Made by a program: the position numbers and the translations under genes
Notes under the pieces: model-generated
What the model was told of the DNA's origin: nothing
The model's input: only the letters and a program-made list of their open reading frames with translations
The model's database searches: none
Origin: Bugula neritina
Taxonomy: Eukaryota; Bryozoa; Gymnolaemata; Cheilostomatida; Bugulidae
Direction: 5' to 3'
Assembly (NCBI GenBank): GCA_964035545.1
Contig: OZ037766.1
Location: forward strand, 14,125,222-14,189,221
DNA: 64,000 nt
Part shown: in pieces, positions 47,201-58,965 of the stretch
Layout of the letters: each line of letters starts with the position of its first letter
Position numbering within the stretch: the stretch's first letter is position 1

Positions 47201-48159
47201 CCCACTACTTCTGTGCACAAAATGTACATTTTCAACTTCTTCTCAGCAGTTAATGGCTAGTCATATGAATTGCCATAATGGCGTGAGTTTCACATGTGAT
47301 CTGTGTAACTACATGGTGTATGATGAGAGTGAGTTGCTACTTCATAAGAAATTTCACCTGCAAAGTTCCAACAAGAAATCAGGTAAAAATTTAGTGTCAA
47401 AAAGGCTTATTTGCAAATTTAGATTATAAATTTCCTAGTAACTTTGTAAATTTCTGTATTACTACAAAAAGTTTCCTCCACGTTGACTTCATTTAAAACA
47501 TTTATTCTAGAAACAAAATTATTGCCGAAGGAAAAACAATACAGGAGCTTCAAAAGATTAACTAAGCCGACTGATGGAGGCCATGAGAAACCAGAAGGAA
47601 TAGATGCCTCAGTAACTAATATATTAAGGTCATTGGATAAAAAGGATTATGCAAGTCTTGTAATTTCACCTAACCGGCAAGTAAATGAGTCTTTGCCTGA
47701 AAAAGTTCCTATCAAAATGCCCAAGCTCTTAAGCTTACTAAACCCAGGGCTTGACCTGATGAAGGCTAACGACCAGGCTCTCTCTGAGAATGCTGCAGCA
47801 AGCTCACCATTCAGCACTGGCAAATCTACCAGTTTTGGTATGTCATTTATAGGTTTTTAATTTTGTTATCGAAAATATTATGCTTTTAGCAAAACTATAC
47901 TGCACCAAACTTTGCTTTTATGTTTACCTTCCGTATTTCATTGTTTCAGCTGATGGAGGTGCAGCAGCCATCATGTCTAAAGCATCTGACTCTGCTTCTA
48001 GCATTGTAGTGAAGACATGTGCAGGTGAGGAGAATTTTCAATTTTCGCTATATTTTTTGTGTTAAAGCATTAGTGATGTTTCTCAATATATTTACTTTCC
48101 TATCTTTAGTTGTTGAAGAGGACATATCTGCCGAGAAGTCTGCACCAATTACAGATTAA
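44270..48159 (+). CDS. C2H2 zinc-finger protein, 12 fingers, with N-terminal CxxC ribbon (tandem copy 1)
   Basis: Exons: 44270-44308, 44629-44683, 45251-45432, 45838-45988, 46126-47382, 47511-47837, 47950-48024, 48110-48159; phases agree and give 711 residues plus stop. Exon 2 encodes a small ribbon CYNC-x9-CIDC. Exons 3-4 encode a conserved segment with LLENYSNL-LEQL, SIMYNP, SSDVK and GIPEEI that I do not recognise. The large exon 5 holds 12 C2H2 fingers, from CTFSGCDYRTKYSW..H through FTCDLCNYM..H. Fingers 1 and 4 are followed by canonical HTGEKPY / HTGERPY linkers. Finger 3 is followed by a spacer ending ALYDESTGKW. Exons 6-8 are a Ser/Lys-rich tail ending EKSAPITD. It is probably a nuclear DNA-binding regulator; its targets cannot be inferred. 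The paralogue lies 3.7 kb downstream in the same orientation. Confidence 0.9.
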
Positions 48160-48202
48160 ATAAATTTATGTTAAATTAGTTTATATGTAAATATTTTTGT
48201 TT

Positions 48203-48208
48203 AATAAA
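48203..48208 (+). promoter_or_regulatory. Polyadenylation signal of zinc finger gene 1
   Basis: AATAAA lies about 45 bases after the stop codon, with further AATAAA-like words just after it. Confidence 0.5.
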
Positions 48209-49659
48209 TGTTTTAACAAATAAATTCTTTTTTATACTAATAATGCACCTGCAGTACTGTTGATGAGTTCTTTACATCTTTCAAATGTCATAACCATTTT
48301 TCAGTGTATTCCCAGTCTGTTGATAATTTTTTTATTAAAATTGAAATCAGTCTAATGTAGCACTCTTGGATATTAATGTTCAACCTTTTTGGCATACCGC
48401 CTGCTTGTCAACTTTAAACATACCTAGATCCTCTTTGCTTGATAAGCTAAATAACAGTTTAAAATTGTAATAGAAGCTATAGAATACTCATTTTAGTCTT
48501 AGTAATGGAATATCTGTAAGCTTTACTGGTCAGCTAATAACTCCTATGGTATATACAGTAACACTAGAGTAAAATTTACCTGTGCTTATTTAGGCTGGGC
48601 ATGCACTCAAAATGGCAAATGTAGCTTCTCAGGCTCTTCAAAACATAGATTAAAAACCACTGCAGTAAAAAATCTGTACTGCTAATATAGTGTTTAAGGC
48701 ATTTAATTAAAGGAAATTAATTGGCAGCAGTTCCAGAAAGTTTAAGAGTTATTTGAAATCATGAAGGATTTATGAAAATAATATTTTGTTGTGTAAATAA
48801 GCTGCATATCATGGTTTGCAACAAGAAAACATTAATTGAAATACGTCATAATTTTGACAAAGCCTGCTAGTGTTCTTTACGATGTACATATGTACCTATT
48901 ATAGCCTCTTCTTAGCAGTTATCGCCCTATGAGTTGTCACCTAGTTCGAATTTGTATAGTTTTTTTTGTTGCTACATGTTGTGCAATAGAATTAAGTCAA
49001 CAATGTCATCATACCACATTGAAAGAATAAGTGATGCACAGTTTTGATCCTAAAAATGTAATCTTTGAACAGATAGAAGGCCAAGCACGCAATATCAAAT
49101 TTTCTCAGTTGTAATTGCTAGCATAGTGGAGTTTTCTTATAGCAACTGGCTCAACTATAGGCTTGTTATAAAAGTGATGCAGTTATACTTGAAAACATGG
49201 CTTAGCTATCCATTGTGATGTTAATTTAAGGTAGATTTAAGTTTGGAGCCCATTTTTATTAGCTACCTTATTTTCCAAAGTTCTGCAATTTGTTAAAATA
49301 CAATAAATTTAGATCTGCTTGGAACTACAAATATTCCGTAAATAGAGATTTGAATTATTGAATTGCATTATATCAACTATTTGTCTATAATGATCACCAG
49401 CATATTATACTTTGGTCTAGCCATTTTTGGTCTATTCAAACTCGAATCTGTCATTTTCTTTACCTGTTGAATAAAAAACATGATGGAAATGCAATGGTTG
49501 TTTTAAAAAAAGCTAAGCGGCAACATGGAGTTTACATGCTTTGTTTTTCCGAGACAGTAATCTTATACAATCCTATGAGGTGTGAACCCTATGTAAAACA
49601 GCACTCGGAGAAAATGTCTAGTATGCATTGCAATTTTCTAAACATTATGTTTAAATAAA
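48209..49659. other. Intergenic AT-rich DNA between the zinc-finger paralogues
   Basis: I see no gene or clear repeat in this stretch. A 63-codon frame at 49467-49658 has no splice or homology support. Confidence 0.5.
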
Positions 49660-50898
49660 TAGGGGTAATGGGGGCACAAAGGGCCAAATTTTGAATTTTT
49701 TACTCTCATCCGTCTGTTTTTTAAATAAATAGTTCAATAATCTCTAGTCTAAATGCTACACTAGTTGTCTATTCTAGGTATCAGTTGGTTGTTTTTATCT
49801 CTTTCACAAGTTTCAGAATAATGAAATTTTCACGACGTAAAAATGGCCCATTGTGCCATATATTGAAACTTTGCTACTTTTGGTTGCATCTGATCTTTAT
49901 TTATTTATTATACACAAATGAATAAAAATAATATTTTAGATCTACAGCAAAAATAATGTTTTAGCTGTACAATTTGTACCACCACAGGTAGCAGGGCGAG
50001 GGAAAATCAAACGCACATCACTCGGTTCTACAATACCATTATCATTACTGTTTAGAACTAAAAATGTTTTTTTCTATTTCCACTTCACAAAAACTTCCAC
50101 CAGAAAAAAACTTTAGTAACATGTACTAAAAAATTTTGAGTGAACGTTTTTCTATGAGCTGTAACTAAGGTGCCTGGCTGAGGTTTGTGACTGGAATTCA
50201 AAAGGGGAGGGGGGAGGAAATGAACAAATCAGAATTTATTTTAGTCAAATACATGTATATTCCTTCAATGATATAATGTATAATGAATATCAGTAGCAAC
50301 AGCAGTGTTTTGCATGATGTATAAAATGACAAAGCTATAGCCACACCAGGTGTATTTATAGGCCCGTTATAAGGGAGCTTCACCTTGTTGCTTGATAGTC
50401 TTACCATGATGTCTTTGATATGTTGCAAAAAGGTTGGAAATGGTTATATCTATAGATTTTATTAACATTTCATCTAACTTTTTGGGCAAACAAGCTAATG
50501 ACAGTGATCAGGGTGCAATGGTCAGGTAGCCCCGTGTGACCAAGTTGAAAATAAATGTAACTCAAGGAGAATTTATTTTAGAGTTTGCTATTATACTAGT
50601 TGAGCAATGTAAAGAAAAGCAATGGTAACAATATCAGTAAAATCTAGGCTTGTTGCTTTTAATTGTAAAAAGTTATAAAGCTTTAACAACATCTTAAAAA
50701 GTTTACAAAAAGTAGTTAAAACAGTTTTTGACTTGCCTCTTCAACATGTATGTTTCGGAAGTATCGAAACTACAATGGCTGAAAAATTATGTCAATACCT
50801 TTTCATTAAAATAGAAATCACAACTCTAAGTCAATAAGTTCTCTCACAATTTGACCGGTGTTTTGTACCCCTATGACCGTTGTGCCCCGTTACCCCTA
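49660..50898. mobile_element. Non-autonomous DNA transposon, GGGGTAA...TTACCCC termini, TA target
   Basis: The left end GGGGTAATGGGGGCACAAAG (49662 on) is mirrored by GTTGTGCCCCGTTACCCC ending at 50896, and both ends are flanked by TA. Related words such as GGCCCATTGTGCC (about 49845) and TAGCCCCGTGTGACC (about 50527) recur inside. The 1,235-bp interior has no transposase-like frame; the open frame at 50428-50198 on the minus strand looks random. TA target use suggests a Tc1/mariner-like or related superfamily, but the superfamily is not established. Confidence 0.75.
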
Positions 50899-51399
50899 CA
50901 TATTTGGAAATCATGTGGTGAATAAACTGACATCTGCACTCTGTGGTTTTTTTTTTAAAGTAAACTGTTAAGTTCTAATGTTGGTTCAAGAATGAATCAG
51001 AATTTAAAAACATTAAAATTATGTGTGCCTCAAGAAATTTTGCTGCTTTAGACAATATCTGTTTGGTAATACAAAAACTTGGTTTAGGCTTTATACCATT
51101 TTTGTAATCCCAAGTAAAAATTTGCTGAGTAGCGAATTTGTTTGCGTACTTCGATGAGTACTTTGATAAAGTCAATATTAACAGTCAGCTTTCATTGTTT
51201 CTGTTTAGAATAGACCCGTTTCAGAGGTTCCCAATATCCCCTTTGCAATTAAAAGTTGTGTTCTTTCAAAATGAAAATTGTTGAACAAAATAAACCCGAA
51301 AGAATTTTTGGAGTTTTGGATGCTGAGCAATGCTGAAGTGCCACTTCAGTGTTGCCCAGTAACTAAAACCACAAAAATGCTTTCGAGTTTATTTTCCTC

Positions 51400-51645
51400 A
51401 AAAATTATCTTGAAGAAATATTTGTGAAAACCATTTTTCAACTGCTAATATGTGTGCTTATACCAAAATATCTATCTCCTAAAAGAACAAATCTATAGCA
51501 TAATTAGAATTTCAAGTAGCAACCAAATTTTTAATGAGTTTGCTCTTGATACAAAGGTTCATCTTATTCACTTAGGGAGGACACAGTTTTAAAGGAGATA
51601 TCGAGACCTCTAAAGAAGGTCTATTGCAAGAAATATTAGTCAGTG
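51400..51645. repeat. Second copy of the dispersed repeat seen at 20640-20945
   Basis: The segment 51441-51479 matches 20727-20765 with few changes and is followed by the same order of blocks (GGGAGGACAC, then AAGGTCTATT). It lies just upstream of zinc finger gene 2. Confidence 0.55.
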
Positions 51646-51856
51646 AGCAACAAATTATAAACATCAAGTGCACAAGTTTTACCATAAATATATTTTCAAA
51701 CATACATTTTTTGTATTTAGACTTTTTTGTGTTACTCATAAAAAACTGAGCAAGTTAAGGCTATAGCAATGTCTCAATTAAATGTTTTCTATTCATGCTG
51801 TTCTTTTTAGTATAGGATTGCTCCAAGATTGAATTCTGAAAGATGTAATTCTAATC

Positions 51857-54800
51857 ATGGATCATTCAACTCACCAATTTGTGGTAAATAAATTTCTACT
51901 ATAAACTAGTACTAAAATGTCTCTAAAGATCATTTGTTCACTGATTTGTAACTACCTACAGGACTAATACTGCCATTCAAAATTTTAAGTATACAAGCTT
52001 CTAAGTTTGTTCAAGTCTTCTGTCAACTTTCTACTATAGTTGCAGATTTATTCAATCAACTATTTTTGAATTCTAGGACTTCACAATTTGGTAAATTTTG
52101 AAGTAGTTGATAGACGTCGCTGTAACTTTGAGAAGTCCTATAACAGAACGGTTTGATCAAATTCTAGGATTGAAGAATCATTTCATACTTGGAATTTTTA
52201 CTAAATTATCTAGTTGATGTATACTTATGCTTTCATTTTTAAAAGACTCAAAAACTTGATTTTGATTAAATCTCTGAAGTTCCAGCTTGCATTCAGTTTT
52301 ATTGATATAATTGACAATGCATGTATATTTTCTACTTAAAGTTGTTATTATTGCGCTTTACTTTTAAAACAAATTCCTCAAGTTCTTTAGAGCAAAGCAA
52401 AGTCTTTCTTAATGAAGTTGATAGAATATATATTGTTTTTTATGGTGTGGCAAGGCACTAGGCAGTATTCTAGCCATAATTTAAGATCCTATTTTGTTAT
52501 AGAGTTGTGGTTTTGGTTTATGCTTATAGCATACTATTCTTGTAGATATGTTATAACTGTAATACGTCTCAGCATTGCAATGCCAAGGTGTGCACTGGAT
52601 GTGGTAAGTTATCGGATTGTTTTCTTGGAAAGATTAACTGAAATTATCTTGTTAACACTTCATAGTTTCTTAAAGATGCTCATTTATGCAGAATAGTAAT
52701 ATTCCGTTTTATAAGTTGTTAACACTTAGTGTGTGGAATAATGTGTTTCAGGGGCACCATTGGACTACCCTAGTCACCAATTTGCATCTCAAGGGCCTCA
52801 ACATGGCCCTCACGCATTCCAAGTGCAATCAAACGAAGTGGTATTCTCAAATACTGAGGTGGTGACAACTCCTTCATCCTCAGCGCAGTTACTGGAGAAT
52901 TATTCTTATCTGGTAATAAAATATATTCTCTCTTAAGCAAAATATTGATTACTGCAACATATATAACACTGTTTGTCGCAGCAATATACATAGCTTAATG
53001 TAAAATAGCAGATAGAATTTACGTGTTGATGTACCATATTGTTAATATTGGCATTTAATATCATATTTTTCATCAAAAATTGATTATAAGCTATTTTATT
53101 GAAGCTGGATATATAAAACTTTGTAAAACTTCATATTTCTAAGGTTTTATTTTCCTTCATTGGCACTAATTTTATTTGCCAGATAGTGTTTTCAAATATC
53201 ACACATGTTGTTCAGCTTGGTTTTTATATTAGCTAGTGCCAGTAAATTTCTATGTTTTATCAAAGTTTGTATACTTCAAGTTCTCTTAGTATTGGGGTTG
53301 GAGTTTATGATGCTCTATAGTCCCCAAAAAGCTGCATTCCTTACTGGAAATATTGATTAAACTTTCAGCTCAGCGTGACACTTTGTAATAACATTGATGG
53401 TTGATGTGTTATTTCAGTTACAGCAGCTGGAAACAAGTGGATTTCGATTCTACTCAGTTATATACAACCCTCAAAGCAGATCTAGTGATGTGAAGTACAC
53501 TGGTATTTCCGAAGAAATAGTTGCAAGCATCAACGAAACTCTAAAACCTTGCTTTCCTAAACCTGCAAGTGGGTTATAAGTTTAGCATTAGTTTTTCATT
53601 TCAGTTGTACTATTTTTTCTCAAATTTTTTTATTGATGAAATGTGTAACCTTATACCTTTGTTATTACAGAAAAACGTCGGAAGTCAGCAGTATCCAATA
53701 AGGCGGGTGATGAAGAGAAGAAATACTCATGTCCTCATCCTGGATGTGACTATCGCACAAAGTACTCGTGGCACGTGAAGCACCACATGAGACAGCACAC
53801 TGGTGAAAAACCGTATCACTGCAACATCTGCAGCTACCGCTCTGCCGACAAACCTACCTTTAGGAAACATAAGTTGTTGCATCAACTAAATACGCAATTC
53901 AAGTGTCAAACTTGTTCTCTGAGTTTTTTTAAGGAAAGAGGCTTAAATTTACACAATACCTTTGTCCATGGCATGAAAGCTAAGAAAGCTGGTTTGTATG
54001 ATGCAGCTAGTGGTAAGTGGAAATGTCAGGTGTGTGATGGCTTGTTCTCCAATTCATTAGCTCTGATGGAACATCAGCGTACCCATACTGGCGAAAAACC
54101 CTATGCCTGTGATAAGTGTGCATATAGGGCTTCTCATACAAGCTCTTTGAAAATCCACATGAAAAACCATGAAAATATGGAATCAAAAGCTCTAAACTGT
54201 AAACGCTGCAGCTTCCGTACAGACTACTATTCAATTCTTGGACTCCACATTAAAAATTTTCACCCAGAAGACAATATTGCTCCAGAAACTCCTGTGAACT
54301 TAAAAGCAGCTGTAAAGCGGGTAGTAAAGCACAGAGGTCCGTGGAAGTGTCAGCTGTGTGATATTGAAACTGCCACGAGGAAAGAACTTGAGCTGCATCG
54401 CAAGAAGAGCCACATTAAAAAGGAATCCATTCCATACATGGGGGTCATCGGTGAAGGAGAAAACAAAACTTTTCACTGTAAAATGTGTAAATTTACTTCC
54501 AGTGATCAAAGTGAAAGTAAACAACATAGCGAAAAGCACATGGTCAGGAACTTCGCTTGTGACCTGTGTCCATACAAAACAATTTCGATTGGTTGCCTGA
54601 ATAGACACAAGTTGCGGTTGCATAAAATTAAACCTGTTCGGAGTTGCTCTTTGTGCAATTTCACTTGCGAATCTATGAAAGAGTTCAACAAGCATAAGAA
54701 AACACATGATATCACTCCTCAGCGTAAAGTTTCACCACTAGTGTGTTCAAAGTGTTCTTTTACAACTTCTTCTCGCGATCTGTTTGACAGCCATATGAAT

Positions 54801-55931
54801 TCAAACTGCCATGAAGTCAGTTTCACGTGTGATATCTGTAGTTTCACTGTGGATAATGAGAATGAGTTGGAACTCCACCAACAGCTTCACAAGTTTGGTC
54901 CAAAAACAACCACCAAAGCAGGTTCTTATCATATTTAATTTCTATAATATTTTAATAATACAGTTTGTGTTTCATGCTTCTTGGTGGCTTGTATCTTCGT
55001 ACTTCATTCTGTTACTTATGCATTGCCAATATTTTTATTTGTAGAAGCCGAAATGTCTTTAGAGCGAAATAGGCAATTGATTCATGCAGACTCAGTAACG
55101 CCAACCACTGCACACAATTCTCAAGTCTTCAAGCGGTCAGATACCTCTAAAAGCAGAGTTCTGAAGTCATCAAAAAAGGGTGCTAATAATATTTTGACCA
55201 CGGCTAAATCCTCTTCACCAGTTAAGCTCTCCGTGAAAGTTCCAGTACAGCCACCTAAGCTTGCAGAGGTTGTGGTTATGTCAGCCAGTAAACCCTCTTC
55301 TAAAGCTAGTCCTTCAACCCCACTCAACGTGAGCCCAGCTGCTACAACCTCCAAAATTTCTACCTCCAATCTCAAAGCTGCTGCTGGTAAGTTCTAAAAA
55401 CTCATTTTTTCGGGTAAATCTATTGTTGAGAAACAATCATGCGACCCTATCGCTAATCACATTCATGACAATCACTTGACAATATTATGCTAACTAATTG
55501 CTGTACTAGAATCGCTGTATACTTGTTTATCCCTTCTCTTCCGTTTTATGTAAAACAAACCATAGTGCTGTTTTTCATTCTAATAATTATTTTATTATTA
55601 ATTAAATCAGTCAATCAGTTTGCTCGATAAGTTAAATCATCAGTCAATATAAATATCAGTAACGTATTTTATAATTAATACTTTACACAATTGCCACACA
55701 TTCAACATTTATAGTTGCTTTGTGTTTTGTCGTCGCAATATAACTGTTGCATTACTTTAGATACTGAATGCAATTCCAGCATTATGCAGAGTGATTCTGA
55801 GACTACTACCAGTATTGTAGTAAAAACACTTCCAACAGGTAATTAAATGATATTTTTGAGTATTATTTCATATATAATCATCTGTAGTGATATTTTCTAA
55901 TTTTATCTTTTTCTATTTAGATGTTGAATAA
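51857..55931 (+). CDS. C2H2 zinc-finger protein, 12 fingers, with N-terminal CxxC ribbon (tandem copy 2)
   Basis: Exons: 51857-51883, 52546-52603, 52752-52912, 53418-53568, 53671-54921, 55045-55386, 55761-55838, 55921-55931; phases match copy 1 exon by exon and give 692 residues plus stop. Exon 1 (MDHSTHQFV) is short. Exon 2 carries CYNC-x10-CTGC, one residue longer in the loop than copy 1. Exons 3-4 repeat the unrecognised segment (LLENYSYL-LQQL, SVIYNP, SSDVK, GISEEI); exon 4 is 151 bases in both copies. Exon 5 encodes 12 C2H2 fingers aligned one to one with copy 1, the eleventh having an unusual five-residue H-x5-H spacing (HMNSNCH). The tail (exons 6-8) is Ser/Pro/Lys-rich with EAEM at its start. 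The protein stops at VE, where copy 1 continues 13 residues. It looks functional, from a local duplication with clear divergence. Confidence 0.9.
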
Positions 55932-58319
55932 ATCCGCTCTCACCAAGTCTGCAGCCAGTACAGATTGCACAAGTTGCTTTTATCATATGTTTATCTTCGT
56001 TTTATTGTGTTTAATAAGTTTGTCACTTGATAAATAATAGTTGTTCATTAGAATATTATTGCACATTTAAAGCCCATTTCTGAAAAGCAGTATGCATACT
56101 GAGACTCTATCATCAAGTTTTTGCTGCTACTTCTTGTTTTTGCTTTCAGAACAAATAAAGCTGTGTGTTTATTTTATTAATTAGTCTTGATGTATGTTAC
56201 CTTTATGCTTTTACTCTCTGTAAGCTTTGTATCTTCATAAAATGTATAATAAATGCATAAAAATGAGAAATTTAAATCATATCAATAAAATTGCAATCTG
56301 TATAATATTTCTATTTAGTCTAATTGTTTCAAAATGTTTAATTATCAGCTTATATTACTGGTTACTACTTACTTGTTACATTTCTTACATTTTGTTACAT
56401 ACTTTGTTGTTTTGTATACTTATCAGAGGTGTATGGCAGGCTGAAAGTTAGGACACAGCTATATGTTTCTGTCAAACTTATAATTCATGCTGAGTTGCAT
56501 TAGCCAAAAATATATAGTCTAGAAGTAACCACCAATTTCACTCATTACACTCCGAGAGGTGGCCACGCAATTTTTTTAGAAATAGAGAGTTTTAAGGGTC
56601 CTAATTAATCTGTGAAAACTCTAGACTGTTCTGTGCACCCAGTTAACCACAAAAGCACTTCAAACTTTTAAAAAGAACCAGGAGTTGTCTTCTCTCAACA
56701 TTTTTGTGAATCGGCTAAATATCTTGGAACTATTAAGGCTAATTTATTTTATATAAGCAAAATAATTTTGCTGATAGTTATAGATACTCTTTTCACTTTT
56801 TTGTTATAAAAACTCTAAATTTTTCTGTCCACCCAGTTTGTCACAAAAGCGCTTTAAACTTTTGCAAGAGTTGTTTCCCCACAACTTTGTTTAAATCTGT
56901 TGAGTATTATCTTGAAATTATTAAAGCTAGTTTATTATATATACAAGCAAAAACTTTTGCAGATAATCATAGACGTGTTTTTCACTTCTCTGAGTTTCAT
57001 TTTAATGATTTTCTTGTGAAAACATCTGAAAAAATAAGGAATAAATGGACGAAAACAAGCAAAGGAATGGGTTTTTTAGTTATAAGGCAAACATTATTAT
57101 CTAACAGCTATAAAAAAGCCGAATTATAAGTAAATCTGTGTCTAATAATAATTTGCTTCATGATTTTTATTATAATAACTATTTTTACAAAAAAGTGATG
57201 AGAAGCATGAGCAGGTTGGTCTGGACTCCGGAAGATAATATTTTAAATGTGTGCGATTGAGCTTTGCCAATAAATTTAAGCTGAACTATATATACATAAG
57301 CAATATGGTTTTTAAAACAATGCTATTGGTTAAAATGCATATTTTTATACTTTCATAATATAATGACTCTAGAGTCAATTTAGCTCAGTTATAGTTACTG
57401 AAGAAATACCCTAAAGCTTTCCTATAATTTAAAATATATATGGTTATAAATTTAAGCCACCAATTAGAAAAATGATCTTGGGTTGCCTTATTCTAAGATC
57501 GTAGGCATGTACTTTTTTCATGTGTGCCATTTGTCACAAAATAATAATTTCTTATCAGCAAATAAAACAAGCTGCATTTTGCTGCATTTTTGTGTGAAAA
57601 ATGGAGTAAAAATACTTAAGAGAACAATATCGTTATTATAGTTGTTGCATACCAAAAAAAGTGCATTCAGCTAGAATTTTTCAAACATGGTGGAATTCCT
57701 AAGAAAACAGAACTCAAATGTTTACAATTAGATCATGAGGAGGCAGATACACAAACTTTGTTACATGCAAAATATCTTATGAACATCATAAGCCCAATTA
57801 TATTTTTTCAGGGGGGGGGGGGTTATCATGATGTCATCCTAGATAGAAGCTAGGCTAAATTTTCTACTTAGACGCTAGTTATTTATTTTGGTAAAATGTA
57901 TTTTTATACGTGCAATTTATTTTAATATTATTGAAATATATGTATATTAAAATAAACTTGGATCAATTGCTTGTTATTTAGCACATAAATAAATTCTTTT
58001 GATCAGCATTGACTTATTAATTTTGTATATTTTATACATCTTGCATGTTGTTTGAAAAGATATTTTGTTAGTAAGTATCCATTAAAGATAGTATCTATTA
58101 TTAATGTATTATTACTTCTTAATGTCTCACACAAATTCGTAAAAATAATAGAATATTATTTTAGATAATTTATTTTATATACTATAGTTATTAGCATATT
58201 AGCTATTTAGCAATCAATACAACAGTTATATAGGTAATATTATTATATATTATGATAACAAAATAAAAATAGGGAGGAAACCATAGTCATATTAGTATAG
58301 GTATTTGGAAGTCAACATT
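55932..58319. other. Gene-poor AT-rich DNA downstream of zinc finger gene 2
   Basis: The AATAAA at 56154-56159 is a likely end of the zinc finger 2 transcript. A tandem duplication at 56611-56985 is listed separately. A G run lies at about 57811-57822. No gene is supported. Confidence 0.5.
56611..56985 (+). repeat. Tandem direct duplication, two diverged copies of about 190 bp
   Basis: Copy 1 (about 56611-56799) and copy 2 (about 56801-56985) share, in order, AAAACTCTA, CACCCAGTT, CACAAAAGC, CAAACTTTT/TAAACTTTT, GAGTTGT, an AAATC..TTGA/AAATATCTTG region, ATTAAGGCTA/ATTAAAGCTA, and a TATA..AAGCAAAA stretch, then ATAGA...TTTTCACTT. The open frame at 56887-57129 is incidental. Confidence 0.7.
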
Positions 58320-58965
58320 ACAGCAAATAAATCCGGACTGCAGTTGTGTGCAGCACTTACTAGATTTCATGCTTTAACAGGTTGTGATTCGAGCATAGTG
58401 CTTTTTATGAAAAAAACATAGCACACAGCCTACTCCCTTTTGAGAAAATATTCAGAATGTATGGGAAGCTTCGAACACCTTTGGAAGTATTTCAAGCTGC
58501 CAGCCATTACAGAGGCTGAAGTAGAACAATTTGTCTATAAACTTCATGGAGCAGGAAATTTAAACATAGATGATGTCCAATACACTGTATTTTGTTCACC
58601 GTCTAAAATAACTCAATACAGTTTGCCTCCAACAAAAGATGAATTAAGTTTGCACGCAAAAAGAGCAAGTTATCAGCCAGCCATTTGGAGAAGGGTGACA
58701 ACAGCCTATATTGATGCACCACTCTCAAACATCATGGAAAGATTGTTCAGAATCATGGCAGCATAAATATAAAGTGGATGATTCAAGCTTCCGAACCTGA
58801 ACATGTATGTTGCAAAGTTTGAACTGCTCCTATAAGACTGACTGCAACATATCAAGATGTGGATGTCAGAAGTCTTAAATGCAGTGCATGCCCTGATGTT
58901 TGTCAATGTAAGAATTGTCTGAAAAGAAGGGCTATATTGCTATATTGGGGAAAAAGAAGCTGATG
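58320..58965 (+). pseudogene. Decayed copy of a dispersed invertebrate ORF (FHALTGCD ... CxC-rich tail)
   Basis: A broken frame reads LTRFHALTGCDSS at about 58355-58395, then after a stop and frame change continues in a 108-codon open frame (58440-58766) with FEHLWKYFKLP, VEQFVYKLHG and PAIWRR. It is followed in other frames by Cys-rich words (CKNC). This order (GCD block, AIWRR block, Cys-rich end) recalls a multi-copy protein of unknown function found in many marine invertebrates, probably transposon-linked. At least two breaks make it non-functional. Identification is from memory of the pattern. Confidence 0.5.

Noticed and set aside
49467-49658. 63-codon frame that might be a third zinc-finger gene copy
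   Set aside because: No CxxC ribbon, no finger motif and no splice sites matching the paralogues.
54300-54707. 135-codon minus frame
   Set aside because: Antisense shadow of the zinc-finger exon.
57811-57822. Poly-G run
   Set aside because: Simple homopolymer; noted only as a likely sequencing weak point.
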